Shown here: piece by piece, positions 34,580 to 44,384 of the stretch
Layout of the letters: every line of letters starts with the position of its first letter
How positions within the stretch are numbered: the stretch's first letter is position 1
NCBI RefSeq assembly: GCF_032884065.1
Contig: NC_088866.1
Span: 51,406,068-51,470,067, forward strand
Source of the DNA: Artemia franciscana
Lineage: Eukaryota; Arthropoda; Branchiopoda; Anostraca; Artemiidae
Direction: 5' to 3'
Length of the DNA stretch: 64,000 nt
Translations under genes and position numbers: made by a program
The notes under the pieces: generated by a model
What the model was told of the DNA's origin: nothing
Seen by the model: the letters and a program-made list of their open reading frames with translations, nothing else
Databases searched by the model: none

Positions 34580-37407
34580 GGGGAGAGTCGGGTAAGACAG
34601 ACCCCATTTTGGTTTTTCGTCTGCGGAAGAGGTTGGAAACAAGCAACGACTGATGAAAGGTGTCTAACTTGTCCCCAAAACATTGAGTTACGTAAAGAAA
34701 CCTTCTTCACACATAAATCAGCCGTATTTCTGGGCCCAGATAAAAAAAAACTGAAGTTGGTCAAAAGGTCCATCTTGCCCACCCCATAGGATAAGACGGA
34801 CCAGTCCTTTGGGCAAGACGGACCCAATTGCTCAAAAAGATTGATTGTCTCTAAACAATTTTATTTCGAATACTTAAAATACTAGTAGTAAGTAAAAAAG
34901 TAAAAAGTTAGCAAATAACTATATTTAAACACTGTACAAGGCCAAATCTACGTGAAAAATGAACTGAGCCAACTGTCTCGTCGTTCCGCCCGAAGGGGTT
35001 GGTTTTGGCAGCTTCATGATGACCTCTTCTTTTCGCACAAAGTTCATCTCTTCAGTTGCCGTGAATTTGCTCCATGGAGCTAATCACTTCCAAAACTGAA
35101 CTTGGAAACCATCAGATTCACAATCACACACAACTCCAACATAATTCCTGAAGCTCTTCTTGGTCGGCACTTTCACAACCAAGAAATCCCCACTTTTTGG
35201 CTCAGTTCCATCAAGAAACCCCTCCTCCTCTGAACCATCCAAATACAAGCTGTCATCACTTTCATCATCCAGCGTGATATGTTCATCAAAGCTGTCTTCC
35301 CTGTTCCCAGGCTGTTTGGAGAGGTTTCTCTTTTCAGGCCGTTTTCTTTGAGCTTTCTTTTCTGATTTTTTTCTTTTCAACTCAAATTCTTCTTCCAGTC
35401 TGTTTTTTTCAGGTGTGTTCGTCAGAATTTTGGACTTTGTTCTCTTCCTAGACGTTTTTCCGTCTCTTGCATAGAAACTCGCCTTAGGGTGAGGACGAAC
35501 CAACTCTGGAGTCACTGGTATAGTCGCAGAAATCACTAAGCTACTGGTAGTTGGCAGCACGTTGTTATTCAAGCTCTCGTCGCCAGGGCTGGTTGACGGA
35601 ACTGCAGACTGGCCTGTCATGGGAGACGTCTTTGGTGCTGGTCGGTCTGTCACAAAGGCACTGAGAAAGTCGTGATCTTGGAAAACGTTCCTATTGAAAG
35701 GGTATATTCCTGTTTTTTGGAACCCGCTTAGTACGTTTTCCATGACAAAAGCTCTTGGAAAAGCAATTCCAATGAATATTCCGATTTCATAAATGGTAAT
35801 CCTCCTGTTTGGGTTTCAAAGCATCCACGAGTTAGCTGCTTCATTGTAGTATCGCTTGAATGGCCCATAAACAGCAACATCAAGAGGCTGCAGCTTGTGA
35901 CTGCAATGTGGCGGAAGCGTTAAGACGTCAATGCTGTTTTCTCTGCAAAGATTAACCACGCTCAATGAGACGTGCGAATCATGGTTATCCATAATCAGCA
36001 GAAGTCAACTTGTGGGCGAGCAACTGGTTTGGGAGATCAGATGGCATATCATATCTGGGAAGATTTCGGCTGTCATCCATCCAGACGGCTGGCATTTTCC
36101 TGTGCTTCCAGGGGGCGTGCCATTGAGAAAACTTTGAAGCCGGTTCACTTGTGGAAAGACAACCAAAGGGGCTATCACCTGGCCAGCTGTGTTGATACAC
36201 CCTATGACTGTTACCAGCGTCCCTCGCTCAGCCGAAGTAATGCGTCCAACTTGCTTTGATCCCTTTTCTGCAACCACCTTTGGTGTCTTCTGAACGGTGG
36301 TTACTCCAGTCTTGTCAAGATTATGTATTCTATTTGGCGGATACTTGTGCTTTATAAGCAGCTCTTCTAAATTATTGAAGAATTCGCTGACATTCGTCCT
36401 GTTGAAGCTGGTGGCTCTGGCAAGGCTTGTCGTTTTGGAGGACCTTAGGGAAAGCCCAACACGACTCATAAAGCTATTCATCCGGTCTTTTCCTGCACAC
36501 TTATTTTCAGTCCAGTTCTTCGGCATATTCTTCCCTTTGGCCTGGGCATATTCATATGCAAGCTGACCTGCTTCCTTTTTCGTAAGTCCATGATGCATGT
36601 GCTGTGCCATGATCATATAGTCCTTCAGAAGTATCTCTTCGTTTGCTGAGAACACACTTTTAAAGTTGAAGGTAGTTGCCAACTCCACTGATTGGGGATC
36701 TTCTGCTGCGTCGAGTTTTGCAACTGCTCTTCACACTGTGCTTCGTGGCAAACCAACCTCTTTCGAAACTTTGCGAAGCGGCGAACCAGATTTAACTCGC
36801 ATAGCAGCTGCTCTCAGTAAGTCCTGGTCGTGGAGACCGTGGGTGGTTTTCCTAGTATACTTTCCCATTCTGCAAAAGAGAGACAGCTTAATATATTTCT
36901 AATTGACATGCGGGAACAATAAATGCAACACAATATTCACAAAATATGTAAAAAAATAATAACTTCGAAAAAGATCCCAGATGATAGGGGGCAAGACGGA
37001 CCGGTCCGTCTTACTTGCTGTCTCTGTGGTCCATCTTACCCTAAACCTGCTTTTTCGGAATAGTTAAAAATTATAACATAAGATGGCGCTGCAATGAAAA
37101 AAATTAATGTCTCACACACTCTCCTAGACCTCCATATTTGTAAGAAAAATTACCACAGTATAAAACAGAACGTTAGAAACACCAGAAAAGAAAAACATTT
37201 ACCTCAAAAGCCGGTTTTGAGAATATGAAAATGAATAAAAATATTTTTCTCGAAGACAAGATTGGCTTCAACTCTCAGACTTCGCTCCGAAACTTGCCAC
37301 TAGATGGCCGTTGTTTCTAGCTCTACAAGTGATAAAAAGGTGATGCTCAAGTCGAGCAATGACTAAAGGTCCGTCTTGCCCCCGGTCCGTCTTACCTGAT
37401 TCTCCCC
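34580..37407 (-). mobile_element. pogo/Tigger-type DNA transposon
   Basis: Terminal inverted repeats are GGGGAGAGTCGGGTAAGACA at the left and the complement of GGGGAGAATCAGGTAAGACG at the right (21 of 24 positions equal over the first 24). TA lies on each side (34578-34579 and 37408-37409), the duplication expected for this superfamily. The 2828-bp body contains one transposase gene on the minus strand. Nine copies of a 13-bp motif related to GGTCCGTCTTACC lie in the two non-coding ends. Confidence 0.88.
35084..36868 (-). pseudogene. pogo/Tigger transposase with three in-frame TGA codons
   Basis: One frame of 594 codons runs from ATG (36868) to TAG/TAA-type end at 35084 with no frameshift. 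It starts MGKYTRKTTHG and has a pipsqueak-type helix-turn-helix (LRKVSKEVGLPRSTV). A second DNA-binding part follows, with LLKDYMIMAQHMHHGLTKKE. The DDE core has all three acidic positions: IHNLDKTGV, LLIMDNHDSH and LPPHCSHKLQPLDVAVYGPF. The C-terminal tail is basic and Ser-rich (KRKKSEKKAQRKRPEKR). TGA codons interrupt it at 36731-36733 (in the HTH), 36005-36007 (just before the second Asp) and 35816-35818. It is a young, recently broken copy; the first two stops could come from CGA by C-to-T change. Confidence 0.88.
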
Positions 37408-37590
37408 TACCTATTGAAATTTTGACAAAACAACATTTTAGCTTAAATTTCAGTTACCAGTTGCCTTTTCTCTGCCTTTAGTACTGAAAATGTAATTCCT
37501 GTTATTTGAGTAGAATTCTGAGCCATATCAATGCTTTTTTTTTTCAAAATTTAGGAAATGTATGCGTATCTTTAAAACCTTATAAATTGG

Positions 37591-38204
37591 TTAGGTCATC
37601 ATAAGACCAAACCTTGACTTTAGAAACTGCATAGCCACTCCCCAATATAAAGGTGACACAAGACTTCTTGAGGGCATGCAGAGGCATGCCACCAAGTTTA
37701 TAATTGGGCTGAAAGACCTCCCCTGCAATGAAAGACTAAACAAACTCAAATTACCCACTCATGTACTGCCACAGACAAGGTGACATGCTGCTTACCCATA
37801 AACTCTCTAATGACACATCTAGTCTCCTCAATCTGAATATGTCCTACCAATCCCATACAAGAGGCCATTCAAAGAAACTTCCTAAATGCCATGTGAATAC
37901 TAGAATGCATCAAAACTTCTTCTCCAAAAGAATTGTCAATGACTGGAATTCCCTCTCCAAGTCTACAGTGTCAGCAACCTCACCTATAACTTTCAAGAAG
38001 TCAGTGGATAGCAAGTGGTCATGCAGGAACTGGAAATACTTCTGGCAAGATCCAGATCAGTAACAGATGTCAGTCATCATCACTCACAGAGAAAAACAGA
38101 TCCATTGGACCTTATTATTATCAGTCTTCATTCAGTCTTTGACCTATATGGATGAAAACCAGTTTATATTGGTTGGTTAACTTACAGAGGATTATTGTTT
38201 GGAT
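37591..38204 (+). pseudogene. 3-prime fragment of a CR1/L2-like LINE
   Basis: The frames read PNLDFRNCIATPQYKGDTRL, then GLKDLPCNERLNKLKLPT, then MYCHRQGDMLLTHKLSND and FFSKRIVNDWNSL. This is the C-terminal end of LINE ORF2 proteins in which such text follows the reverse transcriptase. The RT catalytic part is absent, so it is 5-prime truncated. It abuts the left AATTGG duplication and is followed directly by LINE-2. It belongs to a different family from LINE-2, whose own C-terminus (42127-42666) reads differently. Confidence 0.65.
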
Positions 38205-38212
38205 ATTTATTT

Positions 38213-38390
38213 CATTGCGCAACTATTGAAATTGTGTACAATGCTATATAGTGCTGTGAACAATTTGCTTTTGATAATTGGATAATTAAAATCGTGTACG
38301 CAACTATTTAAGTTGTGTAACGTGCTGTGAACAATTTGCTTTGAATAATTGGATTTTGGATAATTAAAATTGTGTACGCAACTTCTGAAT
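38213..38390 (+). repeat. Tandem repeat in the LINE-2 5-prime leader
   Basis: Two full units and one partial unit share GCGCAACTATT/ACGCAACTATT, GTGCTGTGAACAATTTGCTT, TGATAATTGGATAATTAAAA and GTGTACGCAACT. LINE leaders often carry repeated promoter units; that role is inferred. Confidence 0.65.
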
Positions 38391-38490
38391 ATATATCTTG
38401 TGAGTATTGCTACCTGATTTGCTATTGCTTTTACTGACAACTATTGTGGCCCCGCCCACGAATTTTGATGAAATTTGATCATTTTACCGG

Positions 38491-39570
38491 ATGATGCCAG
38501 GTGAAAGACTTGTCTTGAATCCCGTGTTGAATTTCATTTCACGGGCTAGAAATGCAGGTTGTTCAGCTGATAATATCGTAAAAATTGCTTGTGATTTTTT
38601 CAAAGGAGATATGTTAATTGAAGCAAAGAAGATTTTGTGGGCTGACGCCTCTATTACTAGGGTAACTGAGCACCCCAAAGTGACTGATAATGTAAGTGAT
38701 ATGGTTCGAGCCTTTGATCTTTGTGATGAGAAAAAGATCAGCCTACCTCAGTATCTGATTTTCGAGCCAGATCAGGTCCCATGTGTGCCAGGGGAGACAA
38801 CAGCTACGTTAACTCAAAAGGTTAATGAACTCTACATGGAATTTAAAAGCTTCGCTGAGCACCATAAAGCAAGGTCAGTCGTGCAAACTATTCCTGATAT
38901 GAAACCTCCCCCACCCGCAAAACCGTCCTATTCATTTATTGTGAAAAATCCACCAAAAAACTTGAATAATCCTGACGCTCGAAAAGATTTCCTGGATAAA
39001 GCTTGTGGGGGTGTCAGTTCAAGCATAGTTGTTTTGAGGCCTAGGAGGGATGCATGGCAAGTAGTTCTGTCGGACAAGGGTGCCGCCAATACTTTGGCAG
39101 ATGCATTAAGCAAAGCAGACCAATCCATTAATGCTAAAGTGAAGAGTCCTGCCTTTTTTGGTATAGTACGCCGAGTGCCTGACTGAACATCTAAAAGTGA
39201 CCTATGCGATCTCGCTAATAACTGTATAGAAGTTGTTCAGTTAGGAAGTACGAGGTCTTTTCGATTAAAGTTTGAGTCACATGACCACCTAAACTATGCC
39301 ACTGAGAATCCCCTTGTTATTGGTTACGAGCGTCTACCTATAACTGAGTACAAGTTTTTCTCTACCCAGTGCTACAAATGCCAGTGCTACGGCCATACTG
39401 CAAATAACTGTAAAGCTTCCCCGAGATGCTCTAAATGCGCTGGTGACCACCAGAACTCCAAAGAAAACCCGTGTCAACTTGTCATGAAATGTGCTCTCTG
39501 TGGCTCCTCCGACCACCCCTGTTATTCGTATAAATGTCCAGAAGCACAGAAACTACTGCTTAAGAAATGA
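38491..39570 (+). pseudogene. LINE-2 ORF1: gag-like zinc-knuckle protein, one stop
   Basis: The frame starts MMPGERLVLNPVLNF and is open for 360 codons except for a TGA at 39184-39186. The C-terminus has three knuckles: CYKCQCYGHTANNC (CX2CX4HX4C), CSKCAGDHQNSKENPC and CALCGSSDHPCYSYKC. Along its whole length it aligns with LINE-1 ORF1. Examples are VPCVPGETTATLTQKVNEL beside ICPGEIAAVITRKATEV, KPSYSFIVKNPPKNLNN beside KPSYAVVLKNLPSDLTK, and ARKDFLDKACGG beside LRKDFLQKMCG. Its last codons overlap the ORF2 start (AAATGA). Confidence 0.8.
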
Positions 39571-42500
39571 ACAGTCAAACAAACACAAGTACAAGAACTT
39601 TGCAAGATTTTACGTTTCTTAATAATTTGTCACTGTGCAATAATGTTGTTTTTAATTATTACGATGACCAATATAATCTGTCCACCAACACCTTAGCTAG
39701 CCCCGATAGCCCTTTAAACCAAATTAACTGTAAATATCTCGACACTTTTGATTTTGTGAAAAATGTGAAACCTAAGCTAATGGAAGAGACCAAACTTAAT
39801 GTAATTTGCTTTAATATCAGAAGCATACGGGATAAGTGGGCTAATTTTAAAGATTAAATTTTAACAAATGGTTACTGCCCTTTCGACATAATTGGAATAA
39901 CGGAGACGTGGCTTTCAGAAATTGATGATACTAATGAATTTTCCCTCACTGGCTTTCAAGCTATTCATATTGAAAGAAAATTAACCAAGTCCTCTGGTGG
40001 CATTTCTCTTTACATCCGATCAAGTCTAAAATTCACCAGACTATTCGATTGTGAATTCTTGTTCTCGCAACCTATAAATAATAGATGCATTTATTCAATA
40101 ATCGTCGACATAAGTGTAGACGAGAATTCTTTTATTTTTTCGTTATTTTATAAACCACCCTCATTTCCGACACCTTTCTTTTGTAATCAGTTTGATGATT
40201 TTTCTAGTTTTATTAATTTACCACAAAAGAAGGCAATAGTTTTTGGGGACTTCAATTGTAATTTATTAAATGTTAGCAATAACAATGATAGTGATACCTT
40301 CTTTGAAACATTTACCTCAAGTGGTCTTCTTCCCACAATCCTTTTTCCTACTAGAGTTGATCCCATGAGGTCTACCGCTACTTTAATTGATAACATTTTT
40401 GTATCCACTTCCCTGGGAAACCACCTGTCCTCCAAAATAATATTTTCTGACCTGTCAGATCACTTTCCAATCTATCTTTCCTTACCCTCCCTATCAGCTA
40501 CTCAACCCTGTAGAACTAATACCCCTACGTCTAATAGAATATATAATACTGTGAATATGAACCGGTACACGGATTGTTTGAAATACTTCGACTGGTCCAA
40601 GACTTTGGATTGTCAGAATGTTAATTCAGCCACAAGTAGTTTTACACAGGGATTGAGTGATCTTATTAGTTCAACCTTTCCAGTTCGTAAATCAAACCGA
40701 AAAACTACCCATATATGCCCCTGGATGTCAAATAGCCTGATAATCTCTTCATACCGAAAAAATGACCTATATAAGTTAGCTTGCAAAACCAGTAGCGTTA
40801 TTGACCTGACTAATTATAAAAAAATACAAAAACATATATACCAAACTCATCCGGGAAGCAAAGAAAAATTATTATTATTCAAAAATCTCTCACTGCAAAG
40901 GGAACTTGCAAAAAATTTGGTCTACAATAAATGAAATCCTTTAAAAAAAAAGGAATTCAAGATCTGTTCCTATTAACCTTAGGGACATCAGTGGCAGATT
41001 AATTGACCCAATTTTAGTACCGGATGCTTTTAATAATTATTTCACTAATATTCCAAATGCTAACTCCTGTTCCTTCTCACAGTCAGTACACCCTAGCAAG
41101 AATCCCAGATCCCTGTTTTTCTCTCCAACTGATCGCAAAGAGGTGCTTCAAGTTATCGAATCTCTCTCTAATAGTAGTACACCTGACTTCTTTGGCATAA
41201 GTAATAAGCTTCTTAGGACCGTATCTTCCTATATTTGTGAACCCATTGTGCACATAGCAAACCTGTCTATGACCAATGGAGTCTTCCCAGAAATATTTAA
41301 ATCAGCAATTGTTATCCCGATTCATAAAAAAGGCGATCTGTCTGAGATAAGCAATTATCGTCCAATCTCACTTCTCCCAGTTATATCTAAGGTGCTCGAG
41401 AGAATTATATTCCGACGTCTTTCTCCCTTTGTATTTGGGAATCAGTCATCAGTTCATTGATTTCTCCTCATCAATATGGCTTCCGTGCCAAATTTTCAAC
41501 TGCTCATGCGCTAATAGACGCCACACAGTTTATACGTTCCCAACTTGACCTTAAAAATACTGTATTGGGCTTATTTCTGGATTTTTCAAAGGCCTTTGAC
41601 ATGGTTGATCACAGTTTTTTTTATTAAGTAAACTCAATAACCTAGGGATTCGCGGAGTTCCTTTCTCATGGTTCGGCTCTTATCTCTCTGGTAGAGTACA
41701 GAGTGTGAGACTGGGCGGGGTGACTTCACATCCCCTACCTGTCCGGAGGGGCGTCCCACAGGGCTCTGTTCTTGGTCCAATACTTTTTCTCCTTTATATT
41801 AATGATTTGATTACGGACCTGGGCCCATCAGTGCACCCAGTACTTTTTGCTGACGATAGCAACTTTTTCATCACCGGTCCTAATTTACCATCCGTCGTCA
41901 CCTCTACTCAAACCCTTCTGAATAGAGTACAGGAGTGGTGTCTCGTTAACTGCATGACCATTAACAGCAAGAAAAGTCAGGTGGTATTATTTCAAACCCC
42001 TTACAAAAAAAAAATGAAGTTCAGCCAGCACTTGGCCTAAATTATTCTACCAATCTCCTCCCGCAGGTCGAAGTTGCCAAGTTTCTTGGTGTCCACATAG
42101 ACTCCTGCCTATCATTTGCAACACATGTGTCCTATATCAGAGCCATAATTTTGCGACAGGTAAGTATAATTAATCGTGTGAATTATTTTCTTCCTCCCGA
42201 TATCCTTGTCACCCTTTATTATTCTTTTATTTACCCATATATCTCATACTGCGGATCTGTATGGGGCAATACTTATCCTTCAGTTACCAATAAATTAAAA
42301 TCTGCACAAAACTGTGCCGTCAAAGCAGTTTTTCGGTTGCCACGACTATATCCCACCAAGGACTTGTACTCCGATTTTGGTATTATCCCTTTTGAACAAA
42401 TCATCAAAAAGTTAAATCTATCCCTTGCATACTCCGCTTACCATAAAAATCTTCCTCCCCACTTATTAACTTATTTTAATAGTAATAATTCTGAAGGCCA

Positions 42501-42666
42501 CTGTCTCCGTTCATCCAACCGTTCCTTCATTGTCCCCAGGTGTATCTCTAGTTCCGCCCAGCGATCCCCAATTTATAAATCTATAATTCAATGGAATGTA
42601 ATACCCTCCAGTGTCGAGCTATCCACAAGTTTTCGGACGCTATATAACAATGTACTAAAATCTTGA
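39567..42666 (+). pseudogene. LINE-2 ORF2: endonuclease and reverse transcriptase, broken
   Basis: An N-terminal leader (MNSQTNTSTRTL) precedes the endonuclease: LNVICFNIRSIRDKW, IIGITETWLS, IVFGDFNCNLL, LIDNIFVST and FSDLSDHFPIYL. The RT has AIVIPIHKKGDLSEISNYRP, LGLFLDFSKAFDMVDH, RRGVPQGSVLGPILFLLYIN and the catalytic PVLFADDSNFF. The C-terminus at 42127-42666 ends ...LYNNVLKS. Breaks are a TAA at 39855-39857, a shift in an A run near 40940, a shift near 41455, one near 41620 and one in an A run near 42010. RT wording fits the CR1/Jockey/L2 side of LINEs and is unlike LINE-1. Confidence 0.8.
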
Positions 42667-43194
42667 TATTATATTTCTCTAAATGTTTGTTCAATTTGCT
42701 TTAATTACCCTTGTTTTCTCTTTTCTTTTCTTTTTTTTTCTTCTCTCTCTTTTTCATTTACAATTTTTTGTTGTTTTGGTCCTTAACAAGTTCGCTTCTA
42801 GGATCTTTATTATTATTGTTGTTATGTGTTTTCTTTTCTTTTTGAATAAATTGAATAATAAATTGAATAAATTGAATTGAAGTGCAAATTAAGGTAATAA
42901 TTAAGGTAATTGGGATAGAGCAAAGCTGTGAAGCTGAAAACAATTTTGTGGTACTTCATTCAAGCAGAAGATCTATTTTGCAAGGTTTCACTTTTATAAC
43001 ACACATATTTTCGAATGTCATCAAAGGTCAGGGCCCTCTAGAGGGAGAAGGAGTAGAGGTGGGTACTTCAAAATACCTTCCTGGGACTCATCCCTTAAAG
43101 TTTCATCTTCCTAACCTAATCCCTTTCTGAGATAGGCTAGTCAAAAGTCAATCAACTAGAGTTTTACCCAAAATAATACTACATTTTCTCATTG

Positions 43195-43350
43195 CCAAAA
43201 TTATATATAATAAGGTTGGGTTAGGTCAAAAGTGCTTAAATTTGAATTTGCAATAGAAGTGGTTATTATATTTGTAAAGAGCATAAAGATCTATATTCAC
43301 TTTATTGGTAAGTCAATACTATGAACTGTCATAAATTTACCACAGTATAT
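43195..43350 (-). repeat. Family E repeat, copy 3 (inverted)
   Basis: Read on the minus strand it contains GACAGTTCATAGTATTGACT and ATAAAGTGAATATAGATC, then TGCTCTTTACAAATAT, in the order of copies 1 and 2. Confidence 0.6.
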
Positions 43351-44384
43351 TAACAGTTCAAATCAACAAAAAACTGATAAAAGAAGTACCTTTAATCTAT
43401 CTGGAAGCTGTCTTTCCCAGATAGACTATATTTGCATTTGTGACAATGTTCTACTCACTTGTGTTCCCAGCTATAGCTCTACATTATAAGGTAAAATTGT
43501 AGACAAGCTATATTTTGTTATCTTGGAAAGTGGCTAGGTTAAGAAAATGAAACTTTCAAGGATTGATCTGCAGACTGCAGGTGTAAGCCTAGGACAGCCC
43601 TTTCACATAAGGAAAAAACTTTAGAAAACACTTTTGACTTTATAATACACAGAATAATCTTAGTTAATACATTTTGCACAGGGAAAACCTTTATCTTCAC
43701 TTCTCTCCTTGTATTTCCACTTTTTCTGTCATGTTTCTAATATTTGGGTGCATTCTCTAAGTCTTTAAAAAATATTTCTAAACAAATATCTTCTAACCTA
43801 ATCTACAACTATTTTTCTATGGACATGTGATGTGAGAAATAATTTGATGGCACTGGTGGTGTTTAATTAGATAGATATAGTGTTTGAAAATGAAAAAAAA
43901 AACAGTCAAATTCATGTTTATTTTTCAGAACTTTGTTTAAAAAAATGATACAACAGTGAAAGAAATGAAGATAAAGATTCTGCCCCTGCAACATGTATTT
44001 ACTATGATCATTCTGCATATTATGAAGAAGGAATGTTTTCTTGAAATGTTTCCTCATGTAAAAATGCTATCCTAGCCTTACACCACTACTTCCACTCCTT
44101 CACCCAATAGAAAGCACTGACCTTTGGTGACCTTTCAAAATTTTTAAGTATTTGCCTAGTCAATAGTTGGGGAACCAGGGTAAATGGGGTAAAAACAAAA
44201 TTTTTGAAAGTAAACATTAAACTTTTGTGATCGAAAAGTATATATTTTTGAATTGCTATTTTATAAACCTGTTAGTGTTTTTTTTGAACTTATACAATTT
44301 AGCAACATATGCTAAATTGCAAAACTACAAAAATCTTCTTTCAAAACTACAAATATCTACTTTCAAAAATAATAAATAATGCTA
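43351..44384. mobile_element. AT-rich DNA with a degraded family F copy
   Basis: GGTAAAATTGTAGACAAGCT (43491) and AATGAAACTTTCAAGGATTG (43548) match the family F left arm. CTTCCACTCCTTCACCCAAT and GACCTTTGGTGACCTTTC (about 44088-44140) match its middle. Unrelated or unrecognised sequence lies between, so this copy is old, deleted or interrupted. No gene is seen. Confidence 0.5.

Larger units (their letters stand above)
38205..42890 (+). mobile_element. LINE-2: near full-length non-LTR retrotransposon
   Basis: A 5-prime leader with a ~70-85-bp tandem repeat (about 38213-38390) is followed by ORF1, an ATGA overlap, ORF2 and a 3-prime tail of ATTGAATAA-type repeats (GAATAAATTGAATAATAAAT, then ATTGAATTGAA, about 42842-42881). 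It sits inside family F copy 3 together with the truncated LINE at 37591. Stops and frameshifts make it inactive. Confidence 0.8.
34397..43168. mobile_element. Family F element copy 3, split by a pogo element and a LINE block
   Basis: Pieces at 34397-34577, 37410-37590 and 42914-43168 align in order to copies 1 and 2 and add up to about 620 bp. The outer flanks are perfect direct repeats CAAAATAA at 34389-34396 and 43169-43176, which proves that the three pieces are one insertion. The first break is the pogo-type element with a TA duplication. The second is a block of LINE sequence flanked by AATTGG at 37585-37590 and 42908-42913. Confidence 0.85.

Noticed and set aside
35084-36868. Selenoprotein or UGA-recoded transposase
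   Set aside because: No SECIS-like structure was identified and CpG decay explains at least two stops; kept only as a point to exclude.
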